NCBI GenBank assembly: GCA_021775935.1
Contig: JAJFGY010000136.1
Coordinates: 1-64,000 of the forward strand
Source of the DNA: Alphaproteobacteria bacterium
GTDB lineage: Bacteria > Pseudomonadota > Alphaproteobacteria > Parvibaculales > Parvibaculaceae
Reading direction: 5' to 3'
DNA length: 64,000 bases
The translations under genes and the position numbers were made by a program. A model generated the notes under the pieces. That model made no database searches. It was not told the DNA's origin and saw only the letters and a program-made list of their open reading frames with translations. Shown here piece after piece: positions 8,844 to 19,070 of the stretch; the first letter of the stretch is position 1, and each line of letters begins with the position of its first letter.

Positions 8844-9689
8844 CTATCTCCCGTGATAAAGACCATTCAATTTTTGTGTAATTGGTCCCGGGATGCCGTC
8901 CGATATTGGTGTTTGATCGATCTGCACAACGGGCAGCGCTCCGACAGTGGATGCAGAGGAAAATGCTTCTGCGGCATTCATCGCCTCCGATCTGGAAAAA
9001 GCCCGCTCCTCGACTTGAAGCTCAGTGGATCGAGCGCATTCCAAAAGTGCCAGACGCGTGACGCCGCCGAGGATGCGAGCATCGAGCTGGCGGGTCACCA
9101 GCGTACCCGCCTTGGTCACAATCCAGGCATTGGTTGATGTCCCCTCAGTGATGTTCCCGTCTGCATCCAGCAGCCAGGCTTCATGTGCTCCCGCATTCCT
9201 AGCACTCTGCTTTGCAAGAACATTGGCAAGCAGGCCCGTCGATTTAATGTCGCAGCGGGCCCAGCGCTCGTCTGGTCGGGTGACGACAGCAACGCCCTCA
9301 GATCGACGCGCCGCGACTGCAGCTGCATCAATGGCTTTTGCCGTTATCACAACGGTCGGTGGCAGAGATGATGTCGGGAAGGCATGATCACGCGGTGCCT
9401 GCCCGCGGGTTACCTGACAATAGACAATCGCGTCGCTGAGGCGATTTCGACGCAGCACTTCCCGGTAAACAATGCCGAGCGCCTGAGACGAAAGCGGGAC
9501 GTTGATACCCAACTGTTCCAGTGACCGCTCAAGGCGCTCAAAATGCCATTGCTCGTCGATCAAAATCCCATCTTTAACCGCACAAACCTCATAAACACTA
9601 TCGGCAAACTGAAAACCACGGTCTTCAATATGCACCGCAGCACGGGCTTGCGCCATGTACCGCCCGTTGACATATGCAATGCGGGTCAT
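8844..9689 (-). CDS. dat: D-amino-acid aminotransferase (class IV PLP enzyme)
   Basis: The 281-residue protein is a fold-type IV PLP aminotransferase. Diagnostic features are YVNGRYM at the N-terminus, EDRGFQFADSVYEV, the PLP-lysine region DIKSTGLLANVLAKQSA, and EGTSTNAWIV that contacts the cofactor phosphate. The family includes D-alanine transaminase, branched-chain aminotransferase and aminodeoxychorismate lyase; the motif spacing and the alphaproteobacterial trk-hfq neighbourhood favour D-alanine transaminase. The ORF track begins 17 codons earlier; the ATG at 9689 is chosen because AAAGGAG lies upstream. It starts 13 bases after the trkH stop and is probably in the same operon. It would supply D-glutamate or D-alanine for peptidoglycan. 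Confidence 0.85.
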   Translation of the reverse strand: MTRIAYVNGRYMAQARAAVHIEDRGFQFADSVYEVCAVKDGILIDEQWHFERLERSLEQLGINVPLSSQALGIVYREVLRRNRLSDAIVYCQVTRGQAPRDHAFPTSSLPPTVVITAKAIDAAAVAARRSEGVAVVTRPDERWARCDIKSTGLLANVLAKQSARNAGAHEAWLLDADGNITEGTSTNAWIVTKAGTLVTRQLDARILGGVTRLALLECARSTELQVEERAFSRSEAMNAAEAFSSASTVGALPVVQIDQTPISDGIPGPITQKLNGLYHGR

Positions 9690-9702
9690 GCGGTCTCCTT
9701 TG

Positions 9703-11166
9703 TCAATTGCGCCATTGTTCGCGGCTGAACAAGGCAACAAGAGCGAGCAATTCCAGCCGGCCGACGATCATCCCCAGGATCAGCACCCATTTCGCGCCGT
9801 ATGACATTTCAGGATAGGACGGATTTCCCTCAAGCATCGACCCACGAACCAGGTCATAAGCCGGACCAGCATTTCCTATCGACGACGCAGCAGCGACTAA
9901 TGCGGCCTCAAAACCCAATCCACACGCAGCAAGGAGCGCCGCAATCAGGGCATAAGCCACCAAAAACAGGACGAAAAATGTCCAAACAGATTTCATGATC
10001 TGAATAGTCAGCGACCGTCTACCGAAGTAAGTGCGAATGATCGCATGGGGATGGGTCAAACGCTTCAATTCACGCGTGCTCTGTTTCATGAGCAACGCCA
10101 TCCTCATCAACTTGATCCCACCAGCTGTTGAAAGCGTTGCTCCCCCAACCAAAATGAGACCGATCACGAAAACGCTCGATAGCCCTTCGTTCAATGATGG
10201 ATCCGGAGACATAAAGGCCGTGCCTGACAGCAGGCTCATTGCCAGGAATAAGCCGTTGCCAAGTGCGGCCAAAACATCGCCGGTAGCCCACAATGCCAAA
10301 AGTGCGAACAAAATGCCGGCAGCCAGAACGCCAAGCCCAAGATAGGTCACTTCCGGGTCTTCTTTGTACTCTCCGAAATCGCGACCCCTGGTTGCCGCTC
10401 GGTGGGTCGCGAAATTGGTCGCGCCCAGTCCCATAAAGATGAAGAGAAACGCCATTGCCCAGGGCGCTCTATACTCAGAAAGACCCGCATCGGAGGGCAT
10501 AAATCCGCCGGTGGAGATGGTCGAGAGTGCCAAACAGAACGCCTCAAACGGAGGCACACCGCCTGCCCAAATGGAAAAGAAACAGGCTGCCGTAAAAACA
10601 GCATAGATGCCGCCGACAGCTTCCGCGGTGCCGCGAAAACGATCAAGCGCACGAGACTTGTCTGCACGGGTCAGAGGCGACACCCGCAGTTCCATTCCCC
10701 CTACTCCAAGAGGTGCCAACACTGCTGCACCCATGACGATGCTTGCCCAGCCGCCGAACCATTGCAACACTGCCCGCCATACGATGATTGCCCTATCAAC
10801 CTCATCCAATGTTGGGATGACGGATGCACCGGTGGTTGTGAAACCTGAAAGGGCTTCAAAGTAAGCATCGCTTAGGTTTGCCAGCGCGCCAGATACATAG
10901 AAGGGAACAGCTGCGAACAGAGGAATGACAAACCAGCCACAGACAACAAGAACAAGTAAGTCATATTTGGATGGTCGATAACGCACATCGCGGAATGCCA
11001 TAATCAAGGCGCCGCCGCTGAAGCCAGCCATTAGCAACGTCAGCGAAAACGCGACGATGGAGTTGGTTTCGCCAATGTAGAACGCCGTCACCCAAGGCAA
11101 CAGGCTGACACCAGCGAGCAAAAGAATGAGCCATCCCAGTGCGTGCAGTACCGTGCTGTAACTCAT
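9703..11166 (-). CDS. trkH: Trk potassium uptake membrane subunit TrkH
   Basis: This 487-residue polytopic membrane protein is the ion-conducting subunit of the Trk system. It has four pore repeats: filter segments TTTGAS (110-115), STGGF (218-222), SGTAF (314-318) and SIGNAGP (429-435), plus the conserved GGATLSTAGGIKL of helix M8. The third filter segment lacks the usual glycine (TTTGY/F type), which may affect selectivity or conductance. TrkA, the regulatory ring, is encoded 22 bases upstream. The trkA-trkH pair behind ntrYX is usual in alphaproteobacteria. K+ uptake serves turgor and pH homeostasis. Confidence 0.92.
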   Translation of the reverse strand: MSYSTVLHALGWLILLLAGVSLLPWVTAFYIGETNSIVAFSLTLLMAGFSGGALIMAFRDVRYRPSKYDLLVLVVCGWFVIPLFAAVPFYVSGALANLSDAYFEALSGFTTTGASVIPTLDEVDRAIIVWRAVLQWFGGWASIVMGAAVLAPLGVGGMELRVSPLTRADKSRALDRFRGTAEAVGGIYAVFTAACFFSIWAGGVPPFEAFCLALSTISTGGFMPSDAGLSEYRAPWAMAFLFIFMGLGATNFATHRAATRGRDFGEYKEDPEVTYLGLGVLAAGILFALLALWATGDVLAALGNGLFLAMSLLSGTAFMSPDPSLNEGLSSVFVIGLILVGGATLSTAGGIKLMRMALLMKQSTRELKRLTHPHAIIRTYFGRRSLTIQIMKSVWTFFVLFLVAYALIAALLAACGLGFEAALVAAASSIGNAGPAYDLVRGSMLEGNPSYPEMSYGAKWVLILGMIVGRLELLALVALFSREQWRN

Positions 11167-11188
11167 AGGTCAGCCTGCGATGCTGTCA

Positions 11189-12565
11189 TCAGAAAAATTC
11201 AAGACTAACACGGAACATCTGTTCGACGGTTGCGACCTGGGCGCGCTGGGCGAACATGACCACCTTGTCGCCCGACTGAATCTCCGTTGAACCGCTCGGC
11301 GTGATGACTTCGCCATCTCTGGCGATGGCACCAACGATCAACCCGTCAGGAAGCTCGACTTCACGAAGGGGTTGTCCGACCAGCGGTGACGTATCCAACG
11401 CTTCAGCTTCAATCACCTCGGCTGCGCCATCCTGCACTGCCTGCAGCCCACGGATACGCCCGCGACGGACATGACGAAGCACATGGCTGACTGTTGTTGA
11501 ACGCGGGTTAAGAAATGCATCAATGCCAAGCGACTGCATCAAGGGAGAATATGTCTGGTTGTTGATTAAGCTTAGAGCCCGACTGCACCCTTCCCTCTTC
11601 GCAAGCACGCAGGTTAGGAGGTTCACCTGGTCATCATTGGTGAGTGTGACGATCGTTTCGGTCTCTTGTACGCCCGCTTCGCGCAGAAGATCAGGTTCGA
11701 GCCCGTCGCCGTTCAGAACGATCGTCCGTTGAAGACGGTCGGCTGCATAAACTGCCCGATCTCTGTTTTTCTCAAGAACCTTCACGCGAACGCCAGCGTG
11801 GTTTTTCTCCAGTTCCTGAGCAACATAAAGACCAATGTTCCCCGCACCCACGATCAAGACCTTGCGAGCTTCTTGTTCTTCATGGCCAAAGATCGAGAGC
11901 GTCCGTCGGACCTCGGTTTTGTCCGCCGCGAAGTACACCTGGTCGCCCACAATCATCTGATCTTCAGAATGCGGAACAAACAAATTGCCATTGCGCACGA
12001 TCCCCACAACCCGTGCTTTAAGGTCCGGGAATAGTTCCGTCAATTGTCGAAGGGGCGTGTTGACAATCGGGCAGTCATCATTCAGCGCGACGCCTACAAC
12101 GTTCACAGCACCGTCCGCGAACTCAAGAATGTCAAAGGCTCCAGGTACGGCAAGCCGTCTGAGAACGGTGCGGCCAACCTCGAGCTCAGGCGAAATAATG
12201 ACGTCAATTGGCATGTGATCGCGGGCAAAGAGGTCTTGGAACCCCGCCTGAAGATAACTCTGCGCTCTGATCCGCGCAATTTTAGTCGGCACGCTGAAAA
12301 CAGAATGCGCCAGCTGGCAGGCCACCATATTGACTTCATCATGAAAGGTAACTGCGATCAACATGTCCGCGTCTGATGCCCCCGCGCGCTCCAATACATC
12401 TGGATGCGCGCCATGCCCGACAATTGCTCGAACGTCCAGAATGTCAGAGACCCGCTGGACCAGCTGTGGCGATTGATCAATAACGGTCACGTCATTGTTT
12501 TCAGCTGCCAACTGTCTGGCGATACCAAATCCAACCTGGCCCGCCCCGCATACGATGACTTTCAT
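11189..12565 (-). CDS. trkA: Trk potassium channel regulatory subunit TrkA
   Basis: This 458-residue cytoplasmic protein contains two RCK units in tandem. Each has an NAD-binding Rossmann domain (MKVIVCGAGQVGFGIARQLA at the start; VLIVGAGNIGLYVAQELE near residue 230) followed by a TrkA-C domain. It forms a ring on TrkH and gates it in response to NAD(H) and ATP/ADP. The length agrees with the family. It lies 57 bases downstream of ntrX and 22 bases before trkH on the same strand, consistent with read-through from the ntrYX genes. Confidence 0.95.
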   Translation of the reverse strand: MKVIVCGAGQVGFGIARQLAAENNDVTVIDQSPQLVQRVSDILDVRAIVGHGAHPDVLERAGASDADMLIAVTFHDEVNMVACQLAHSVFSVPTKIARIRAQSYLQAGFQDLFARDHMPIDVIISPELEVGRTVLRRLAVPGAFDILEFADGAVNVVGVALNDDCPIVNTPLRQLTELFPDLKARVVGIVRNGNLFVPHSEDQMIVGDQVYFAADKTEVRRTLSIFGHEEQEARKVLIVGAGNIGLYVAQELEKNHAGVRVKVLEKNRDRAVYAADRLQRTIVLNGDGLEPDLLREAGVQETETIVTLTNDDQVNLLTCVLAKREGCSRALSLINNQTYSPLMQSLGIDAFLNPRSTTVSHVLRHVRRGRIRGLQAVQDGAAEVIEAEALDTSPLVGQPLREVELPDGLIVGAIARDGEVITPSGSTEIQSGDKVVMFAQRAQVATVEQMFRVSLEFF

Positions 12566-12622
12566 ATCATCTGTTCTTTCTTGACCGTTTTAGTGCGCAT
12601 CGATGCATCTGTTTGTGCCATG

Positions 12623-14017
12623 TCAGACCTGAACAGAGCTGCGGTCTGAGGTGTTCACACCCAGCGACTTAAGTTTCCGATGAAGTGCTGAGCGCTCCAT
12701 CCCGATAAAGGCTGCTGTTCTTGAAATATTGCCACCGAAGCGGCCGATCTGTGCGATCAGGTAATCTCGCTCGAACGTTTCGCGTGCTTCGCGAAGCGGC
12801 ATGGACATGATGTGTTCACCGCCAGAACCGTTCATTCCGCTTGGCGCAGACGTTCCTTCATCGGTTGGCAATTTGTCTGCTGTGATATCGGCATTTGGCT
12901 CTGACGAGGTCAAAATCATCAAACGCTCGATGTTGTTTCTCAATTGTCGAACGTTGCCAGGCCATGCGTACGACTGAAGTGCGGCCATTGCCTCGTCGCT
13001 TACCTTCCGAGGTGGCAGGCCAGATGAACGGGAAATTTGCGTGACGAAATATTCCACCAAAAGGGGAATATCATCCCGCCTTTGCTCCAATGAAGGAACG
13101 TTAATCGGCACAACGTTTAACCGGTGGAAGAGATCTTCGCGAAAACGACCGAGCGAAATTTCCTCTCTCAAGTCCCGACTAGAGGACGATACAACGCGCA
13201 CATCGACTTGCACTTTACTGCTGCCCCCCACCCGGACGAATGTCTGCTCGACAAGCACGCGCAATATTTTGCTCTGGGTCTCTAGGGGCATGTCGGCCAC
13301 TTCGTCCAGGAACAACGTGCCACCATGGGCTTGCTCAAAGACGCCTACTTTTCGTGGTCCATCAGTTCCCTCTTCTGTGCCGAAGAGCTCAATTTCCATT
13401 CTGTCAGGCGCCATTGTCGCTGCATTGAGTGCAACGAAGGGACTGTTGGCACGCCGGGACGATGCATGAAGAAGACGGGCAACTACCTCTTTACCGCATC
13501 CTGAAGGTCCGCAGATAAGCACGCGGCTTCCCGTTGGGGCTACCTTGTCTACAGTCTGGCGAACAATATTGATGTTGGGAGAAGCACCAATCAGTGTTGT
13601 GTCTTCACCAACTTTTACCCTCAATTCCGCATTTTCCCGACGCAGACGGTGTGCCTCAATTGCACGTCGAATGATCAGGATAAGTCGATCGGCCTTGAAC
13701 GGCTTTTCAATAAAGTCGTAAGCACCCTTCTTGATCGCAGAGACCGCGGTTTCGATGTTTCCGTGGCCGCTGATAATCACAACAGGAAGATCAGGATATC
13801 GCTCAGTGATCACATCAAGCACTTCCAGTCCATCAAGGCGGCTTCCCTGAAGCCAAATGTCCAGAACGACAAGGCTTGGCATTCGTTCTTCCAATGCCCT
13901 CAACACGCCATCACTGTCTGCTGCTACCCGCGTCTCATACCCTTCGTCGGACAATATGCCGGCGATCAGTTCGCGAATATCCGCTTCGTCATCAACAATA
14001 AGAATCTCGGACGCCAT
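12623..14017 (-). CDS. ntrX: NtrX response regulator (sigma-54 activator-like)
   Basis: This 464-residue protein has a receiver domain (acidic pocket DDEAD, phospho-acceptor Asp53 in VVLDIW, switch Lys in EKPFKAD), an AAA+ domain with Walker A GPSGCGKE (170-177) and [12 protein letters not shown], and a C-terminal Fis-type helix-turn-helix (GGNISRTAAFIGMERSALHRKL). The usual GAFTGA loop that contacts sigma-54 is replaced by a divergent stretch after ELFG, as is known for alphaproteobacterial NtrX, so it probably works with sigma-70 promoters. Its start overlaps the ntrY stop by one base. It controls nitrogen, respiratory and envelope genes in relatives. Confidence 0.95.
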   Translation of the reverse strand: MASEILIVDDEADIRELIAGILSDEGYETRVAADSDGVLRALEERMPSLVVLDIWLQGSRLDGLEVLDVITERYPDLPVVIISGHGNIETAVSAIKKGAYDFIEKPFKADRLILIIRRAIEAHRLRRENAELRVKVGEDTTLIGASPNINIVRQTVDKVAPTGSRVLICGPSGCGKEVVARLLHASSRRANSPFVALNAATMAPDRMEIELFGTEEGTDGPRKVGVFEQAHGGTLFLDEVADMPLETQSKILRVLVEQTFVRVGGSSKVQVDVRVVSSSSRDLREEISLGRFREDLFHRLNVVPINVPSLEQRRDDIPLLVEYFVTQISRSSGLPPRKVSDEAMAALQSYAWPGNVRQLRNNIERLMILTSSEPNADITADKLPTDEGTSAPSGMNGSGGEHIMSMPLREARETFERDYLIAQIGRFGGNISRTAAFIGMERSALHRKLKSLGVNTSDRSSVQV

Positions 14018-16311
14018 CAGCCGCCTCTACCTGTTTCTACTAAACTTAGCTCGTCCAGTTTTGTGGATTTATTTGTTTCTTTTTCGGTCTCTGTTTGCTC
14101 AGGGCCTATGCGCAAGAAGCGCAGAACGACTCGGGCGCCGTCTGGCCATCCTTCTTTTTCAGGGGCGTCCAACAGTTCAAGCGTTCCGCCATGGTCTTCC
14201 ATGATCTTCTTGACGATTGCCAGACCAAGCCCCGTGCCTTTGGAGCGTGTGGTCATATAAGGCTCGGTCAACCGCAACCGCCCCGTCTCAGGCAGTCCGC
14301 ACCCGCTATCGGTAACTGAAATTTCGATCATGTCCCCGACAACGATCACCCGCGTTTCGATCCTGTTCGTTTCGCTTGCTTCTTCTTTCCCCTCGACTGC
14401 TTCTGCCGCATTCTTGAGGATGTTGGTTAGCGCCTGGCTGATTAATCGATCATCCCCTTGGAATGCAATCGATGCCTCCTGGAGCGACAGCGGATAGTCA
14501 ATATCTGGATGCGCCACCCGTTGAAGGAACACGGCCTGGCGAACGATTTCGCCCAGGTCTGCTTCTTTCATCACGGCTTCTGGCATGCGCGCGAAGGAGG
14601 AGAACTCGTCGACCATGCGCCCAATGTCACCCACCTGGCGGATAATCGTATCGGTGCATTGCTGAAACACTTCGGGATCATTTACGATCTCTTGGGCATA
14701 TTTACGACGCAGGCGCTCCGCAGAGAGTTGAATTGGCGTCAGCGGGTTTTTGATTTCATGCGCAATCCGGCGTGCGACATCAGACCAGGCGGCATTGCGC
14801 TGCGCGGAGACCAATTCGGTGATGTCATCAAAGGTAAGAACATAGCCTTGAAGGTCGCCACCAGATTTTTCGCCCGTGACCCTGACATTAAGCGTTCTCT
14901 CCTGCCCTGACCGCAGAAGAACAACCTGATCGCGAGCGGTGCGACGGGCATGCCCCATAGCAGAGGACACGACGATCGCGAGTTCAGGTGCAGCGTCGGA
15001 CAGCAACATTCCGTTTAGCGTTGTCTCATCTTGTCCCAGGAACCTCTGTGCGGCGCGATTGGCATGGTTGATCCGCGTGTCACCATCAAGCCCGATAACG
15101 CCAGCACTCACACCAGCCAACACGGCTTCAGTAAACCGGCGCCGATCATCCAACTCATAGTTCGCAGTCACTAGCTCATTTTGCTGGTTTTCGATCTGAC
15201 TTGTCATCCGGTTGAAGGCGCGCCCAAGCGTTTCGATTTCATCGTCATTGCTACCAATGTCAACGCGGGTCGACAGATCGCCGCTACTCACGCGCTCTGC
15301 GGCCCCAACCAGACTGCCGATTGGTGAGACGATGCGGTTGGCCGCCCATAGGCCAAGCCAGATCGCTGCCAACAGGACCACAAGGGCCAAGGTCACATAG
15401 ATCAGCGCGAAAGTGACCTGAACCGAACTTAGTCCCCCCTCCAGGGTTTCATATTCCGTCACGGCTGCCTGGGTAAGCGCCAGGTGATCCAGCACACGAG
15501 CATCAACAAAGCGGGCGACGTAAAGATAGGTATTGTCGAAAGCTGGCAGTTTAACGAGCGCTCGGATCTGATCGCCGTCATTGGCGGTATAGAGGACCAC
15601 CAAACCCTCATCTGCTTTCACGAACTGATCGGCACCGGGTATTCCCATTGAGGGCGCAACCGTTGCCGTCGCACGCAGAACTGTTTTTCCGTCCCGGTCA
15701 ACCAGATAGGCCGCAGGCAAGGACCGCAGCGCGGCCTGGGTCGCGAGAAGCTGCTGTCCCCGCTGAAAATTCGACGTGAGATAAGGCGCCGCCCGATTTA
15801 GATCGTTCGCCATGGCCAGCACATCCAGGCGCAAAACCTGGTGATGCTCGTCAAGATAGGCTTCTGCCACCTGAAGAGCATTGTCGATAATGGCCCGCGT
15901 TCGCTCGCTGAACCATGTATCGAGCCCTCGATCCAACGTCACGGTGGCAAAGACCGCAACCGTGATGGCCGGAAGGATGGCAATGAGCGAGAACATGGTC
16001 ACCAGCCTGGCGTGAAGCTTGGCACCTGCAATGCCGCTATGCCTCTCCATCACCAATCGGATCACCCGCCAGCCAATGAGCCCGGCGAGGATCAGTGCGA
16101 CGAAGAAATTGGCCAATAGGAGGGCTGTAACAACGCCTTTACTGGGTGCAAAGGGAGAAAGCCCCGTCAGGGTCATATAGGTGAACGTGCCCAGGAACAC
16201 CGCAACCACAACCAGCCCGATGGGCAAGGTGGTTCCGAGACGGAGACGCCTGCCGATACCAGAGCTGCGAACCCAGCCAGACCAGGCCGTCATGTAGTCG
16301 ATTGTCGCCAT
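14017..16311 (-). CDS. ntrY: NtrY membrane sensor histidine kinase
   Basis: This is a 764-residue inner-membrane kinase. Three hydrophobic segments lie near residues 27-120, followed by a periplasmic sensor region to about 300 and another membrane helix (301-325). Then come HAMP (NRIVSPIGSLVGAAERV), PAS (about 390-500), HisKA with His518 in [17 protein letters not shown], and a HATPase domain (NILKNAAEA; SKGTGLGLAIVKK). It phosphorylates NtrX. A 185-base gap separates it from ntrC upstream and probably carries its own promoter. Length and layout are normal for NtrY. Confidence 0.95.
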   Translation of the reverse strand: MATIDYMTAWSGWVRSSGIGRRLRLGTTLPIGLVVVAVFLGTFTYMTLTGLSPFAPSKGVVTALLLANFFVALILAGLIGWRVIRLVMERHSGIAGAKLHARLVTMFSLIAILPAITVAVFATVTLDRGLDTWFSERTRAIIDNALQVAEAYLDEHHQVLRLDVLAMANDLNRAAPYLTSNFQRGQQLLATQAALRSLPAAYLVDRDGKTVLRATATVAPSMGIPGADQFVKADEGLVVLYTANDGDQIRALVKLPAFDNTYLYVARFVDARVLDHLALTQAAVTEYETLEGGLSSVQVTFALIYVTLALVVLLAAIWLGLWAANRIVSPIGSLVGAAERVSSGDLSTRVDIGSNDDEIETLGRAFNRMTSQIENQQNELVTANYELDDRRRFTEAVLAGVSAGVIGLDGDTRINHANRAAQRFLGQDETTLNGMLLSDAAPELAIVVSSAMGHARRTARDQVVLLRSGQERTLNVRVTGEKSGGDLQGYVLTFDDITELVSAQRNAAWSDVARRIAHEIKNPLTPIQLSAERLRRKYAQEIVNDPEVFQQCTDTIIRQVGDIGRMVDEFSSFARMPEAVMKEADLGEIVRQAVFLQRVAHPDIDYPLSLQEASIAFQGDDRLISQALTNILKNAAEAVEGKEEASETNRIETRVIVVGDMIEISVTDSGCGLPETGRLRLTEPYMTTRSKGTGLGLAIVKKIMEDHGGTLELLDAPEKEGWPDGARVVLRFLRIGPEQTETEKETNKSTKLDELSLVETGRGG

Positions 16312-16496
16312 TGAGGCTTCAAACCATCCTAAAACTGTTGCACCTGCGCACTCAGCATGCGTCAGACCTGTGTCGCTGAAGTCACGGACCGCGACAACCG
16401 CCGCATTCTGGCGCTTGTTGCGAGCCCATTCAACAACAATGTTGCAGGATTACATCAGTTTGGTGAACGTGCCTAATATTTCAGTTGCCGCACCGA

Positions 16497-17939
16497 TCAG
16501 CGCGGCATCCGAACGACCTGGACATCAAGCTCTCGGATTTTTTTCCGCAGAGTATTGCGGTTTATCCCCAGTAGCTGAGCAGCCTTAATCTGATTGCCAC
16601 GCGTTGCGGCAAGACTGATTGTGAAGAGTGGTTTCTCGATCTCTTTCAGAACGCGATCGTAAAGACCCTCGGGGGGCAATTGATCACCGTGAGAGGCGAA
16701 CTCTCGCGCAAGAGCCCGTTCCACCAAATCGCCAAGACCTTCATCGACCGAGGATGGCTCGGAGACTGGGCCAAATTCCGGCTCGGCAAGCTCTGTCTGC
16801 AGCACAGAGATGCCGATCGTCTCCTCGGTATAGAGGGCTGCCAAACGGCGAACGAGGTTTTCAAGCTCGCGCACGTTCCCTGGCCAGCGATAGCGCTTCA
16901 AGAAGTCCATGCCATCAGTGTCAACGGTCTTGGGGGGCAGGCCTTCATCCTGCGCAAGAGTAAGGAAATGCCGCACAAGATCTGGAATGTCTTCCGTCCG
17001 TTCGCGCAAGGGTGGCAAGCGAATGGGCACAACATTCAGCCGATAAAACAGATCTTCGCGGAAGAGCCCCTGATTGATCAACTGACGCAGGTCCCGGTTC
17101 GTCGCAGCCACAATGCGAATATCCGTCTTGATCGGGGTCCGTCCGCCGACGGTTGTATATTCACCCTCCTGTAGAACCCTTAGCAGCCGGGTCTGCGCTT
17201 CCATCGGCATGTCGCCGATTTCATCGAGAAAGAGTGTTCCTCCTTCTGCCTGCTGAAAACGTCCGGTGCTGCGTTGGCTGGCCCCGGTAAAGGCACCCTT
17301 CTCGTGGCCGAAAAGCTCGCTTTCAATCAGCTCCCGCGGGATGGCAGCCATGTTGATAGCAACAAACGGACCCTGCCGGCGTTTTCCGTAATCATGGAGT
17401 GCTTTGGCCACAAGCTCTTTGCCGGTCCCACTTTCCCCCGACACCATGACGGAAAGATCGGTCTGCATCAGCCGCGCAAGGACCCGGTAAATTTCCTGCA
17501 TTGCCGGCGAGCGGCCGATCAGCGGGATCTTGTCATCGTCACCAGAAGGTACCGCAGGCACAGCACTTTTGCCTGGCGTCGACAGCGCGCGCTCAGCTAC
17601 TGCGACCACTTCATTCAGATCAAAAGGTTTGGGTAGATACTCATACGCGCCGCGTTCAGCAGCCGTGATGGCCGTCATCAACGTGTTCTGGGCACTCATG
17701 ACAATAACCGGCAAGTCCGGGCGGACCTTCTTGATACGCGGGATGAGATCAAACCCGTTTTCATCTGGCATGACGACATCGGTAAACACCAGGTCGCCAT
17801 CTCCTTGGTTCGTCCAACGCCAGAGCGTGGCGGCATTCGATGTCGTCCGCACGTCATACCCCACACGCCCCAGGGCGTGGCTTAAGACAGTTCTAATAGC
17901 GGCATCATCATCTGCAATGAGAATGGTCCCAGACGGCAT
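16497..17939 (-). CDS. ntrC: nitrogen regulation protein NtrC (NR-I)
   Basis: This 480-residue enhancer-binding protein has a receiver domain with acidic pocket DDD and phospho-acceptor Asp54 ([12 protein letters not shown]). The AAA+ domain has Walker A GESGTGKE, an intact GAFTGA loop ([17 protein letters not shown]) and Walker [16 protein letters not shown]-terminal Fis-type HTH follows ([20 protein letters not shown]). It activates sigma-54 promoters such as glnA or amtB under nitrogen limitation. The 3-base gap to ntrB shows cotranscription in dusB-ntrB-ntrC order. Confidence 0.97.
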   Translation of the reverse strand: MPSGTILIADDDAAIRTVLSHALGRVGYDVRTTSNAATLWRWTNQGDGDLVFTDVVMPDENGFDLIPRIKKVRPDLPVIVMSAQNTLMTAITAAERGAYEYLPKPFDLNEVVAVAERALSTPGKSAVPAVPSGDDDKIPLIGRSPAMQEIYRVLARLMQTDLSVMVSGESGTGKELVAKALHDYGKRRQGPFVAINMAAIPRELIESELFGHEKGAFTGASQRSTGRFQQAEGGTLFLDEIGDMPMEAQTRLLRVLQEGEYTTVGGRTPIKTDIRIVAATNRDLRQLINQGLFREDLFYRLNVVPIRLPPLRERTEDIPDLVRHFLTLAQDEGLPPKTVDTDGMDFLKRYRWPGNVRELENLVRRLAALYTEETIGISVLQTELAEPEFGPVSEPSSVDEGLGDLVERALAREFASHGDQLPPEGLYDRVLKEIEKPLFTISLAATRGNQIKAAQLLGINRNTLRKKIRELDVQVVRMPR

Positions 17940-17942
17940 GCT

Positions 17943-19070
17943 CTAGTCTTCCTTTGGTTGCGTTGCTTCATCGACCGAGTACATCGGTAACAAAACGCGA
18001 AAAACAGTCCGGCGTGGTTGGCTGTCGCACTCGATGATGCCGCCATGATCGCCGACAATTTTTGCAACAAGAGCCAAGCCAAGCCCAGTGCCGGAGGCCT
18101 TCGTCGTTACAAACGGATCAAACAGATAGGGGATGAGGTCATCAGGGACACCGGGTCCATTGTCGATAATGCAAATCTCAATCGGCAGTCCAACACGCTC
18201 CCGACTGCCGGGCATTGAGAGACGAACCCCCGGCCGGAAAGCTGTCGTGATGGTGATCTCACCATCGGGTTTGTCTATGGCTTCCGCCGCGTTCTTCACC
18301 AGGTTCAGAAAAATTTGGATAAGTTGATCCTGGTCACCGGGAACTGGCGGCAGAGAGGGGTCATAGCCTTCAGTGATCTTGATCGTGCTCGCAAAGCCGG
18401 TCGCGGCCAGCTGCTTCACGCGCCCCAAGACCACGTGAATATTCGTTGGAACGCGAGGGACCGGTCGCTCGTCGGAGAACACCTCCATTCGATCAACAAG
18501 TCCACAAATCCGATCTGTCTCATCGCAGATCAGTCTGGTCAGCGTTCGGTCATCCTCGCTTGCGCCCTGTTCAAGCAACTGAGCCGCGCCGCGAATGCCA
18601 GACAGAGGATTTTTGATCTCATGGGCAAGGACGCCTGCCATGCCAACGACGGACCGAGCCGCACCGCGATGCGTAAGCTGACGGTCCATCTTATGCGCCA
18701 TCGTGCGCTCCTGCAGGATCACCAGCACGGAGCCAGGCGTATCGATAATGGGCGAGACCTGGATATCTACAGCACGCTCACCAAAGCGGGGCGAGGCAAG
18801 CTCAACTCCATACTCATTGACCGACGCATTATTTTCCATCACCTGTTTGATCAGCGCCAGCAGCGGACTTCCGAAAGAAACGAACTCGGTAAGTGGGTGC
18901 CGGGTAAGCACTGCTCGACTTGCATCAAAAAACAGCTCCGCCGCATCGTTTACAAAATTGGCCTGCATATTGTCGCTGACGGTAATAACCGGATGCGGCA
19001 TCGCGTTGAGGATTTGAGTAGCCTCTGGAGTCAGTCGATCTCCACGTGCGTTCAATTCATGAACACTCAT
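17943..19070 (-). CDS. ntrB: nitrogen regulation sensor kinase NtrB (NR-II)
   Basis: This 375-residue soluble kinase has no membrane segments. An N-terminal PAS domain (about 15-125, [14 protein letters not shown]) precedes HisKA with His150 in [16 protein letters not shown], and a HATPase domain ([28 protein letters not shown]). It phosphorylates or dephosphorylates NtrC under control of PII proteins. The start overlaps the dusB stop by four bases. A 313-codon antisense ORF here is a shadow of this gene. Confidence 0.96.
   Translation of the reverse strand: MSVHELNARGDRLTPEATQILNAMPHPVITVSDNMQANFVNDAAELFFDASRAVLTRHPLTEFVSFGSPLLALIKQVMENNASVNEYGVELASPRFGERAVDIQVSPIIDTPGSVLVILQERTMAHKMDRQLTHRGAARSVVGMAGVLAHEIKNPLSGIRGAAQLLEQGASEDDRTLTRLICDETDRICGLVDRMEVFSDERPVPRVPTNIHVVLGRVKQLAATGFASTIKITEGYDPSLPPVPGDQDQLIQIFLNLVKNAAEAIDKPDGEITITTAFRPGVRLSMPGSRERVGLPIEICIIDNGPGVPDDLIPYLFDPFVTTKASGTGLGLALVAKIVGDHGGIIECDSQPRRTVFRVLLPMYSVDEATQPKED

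Noticed and set aside
16312-16496. sigma-54 promoter before ntrY
   Set aside because: No TGGCAC-N5-TTGC element was seen on the minus strand.
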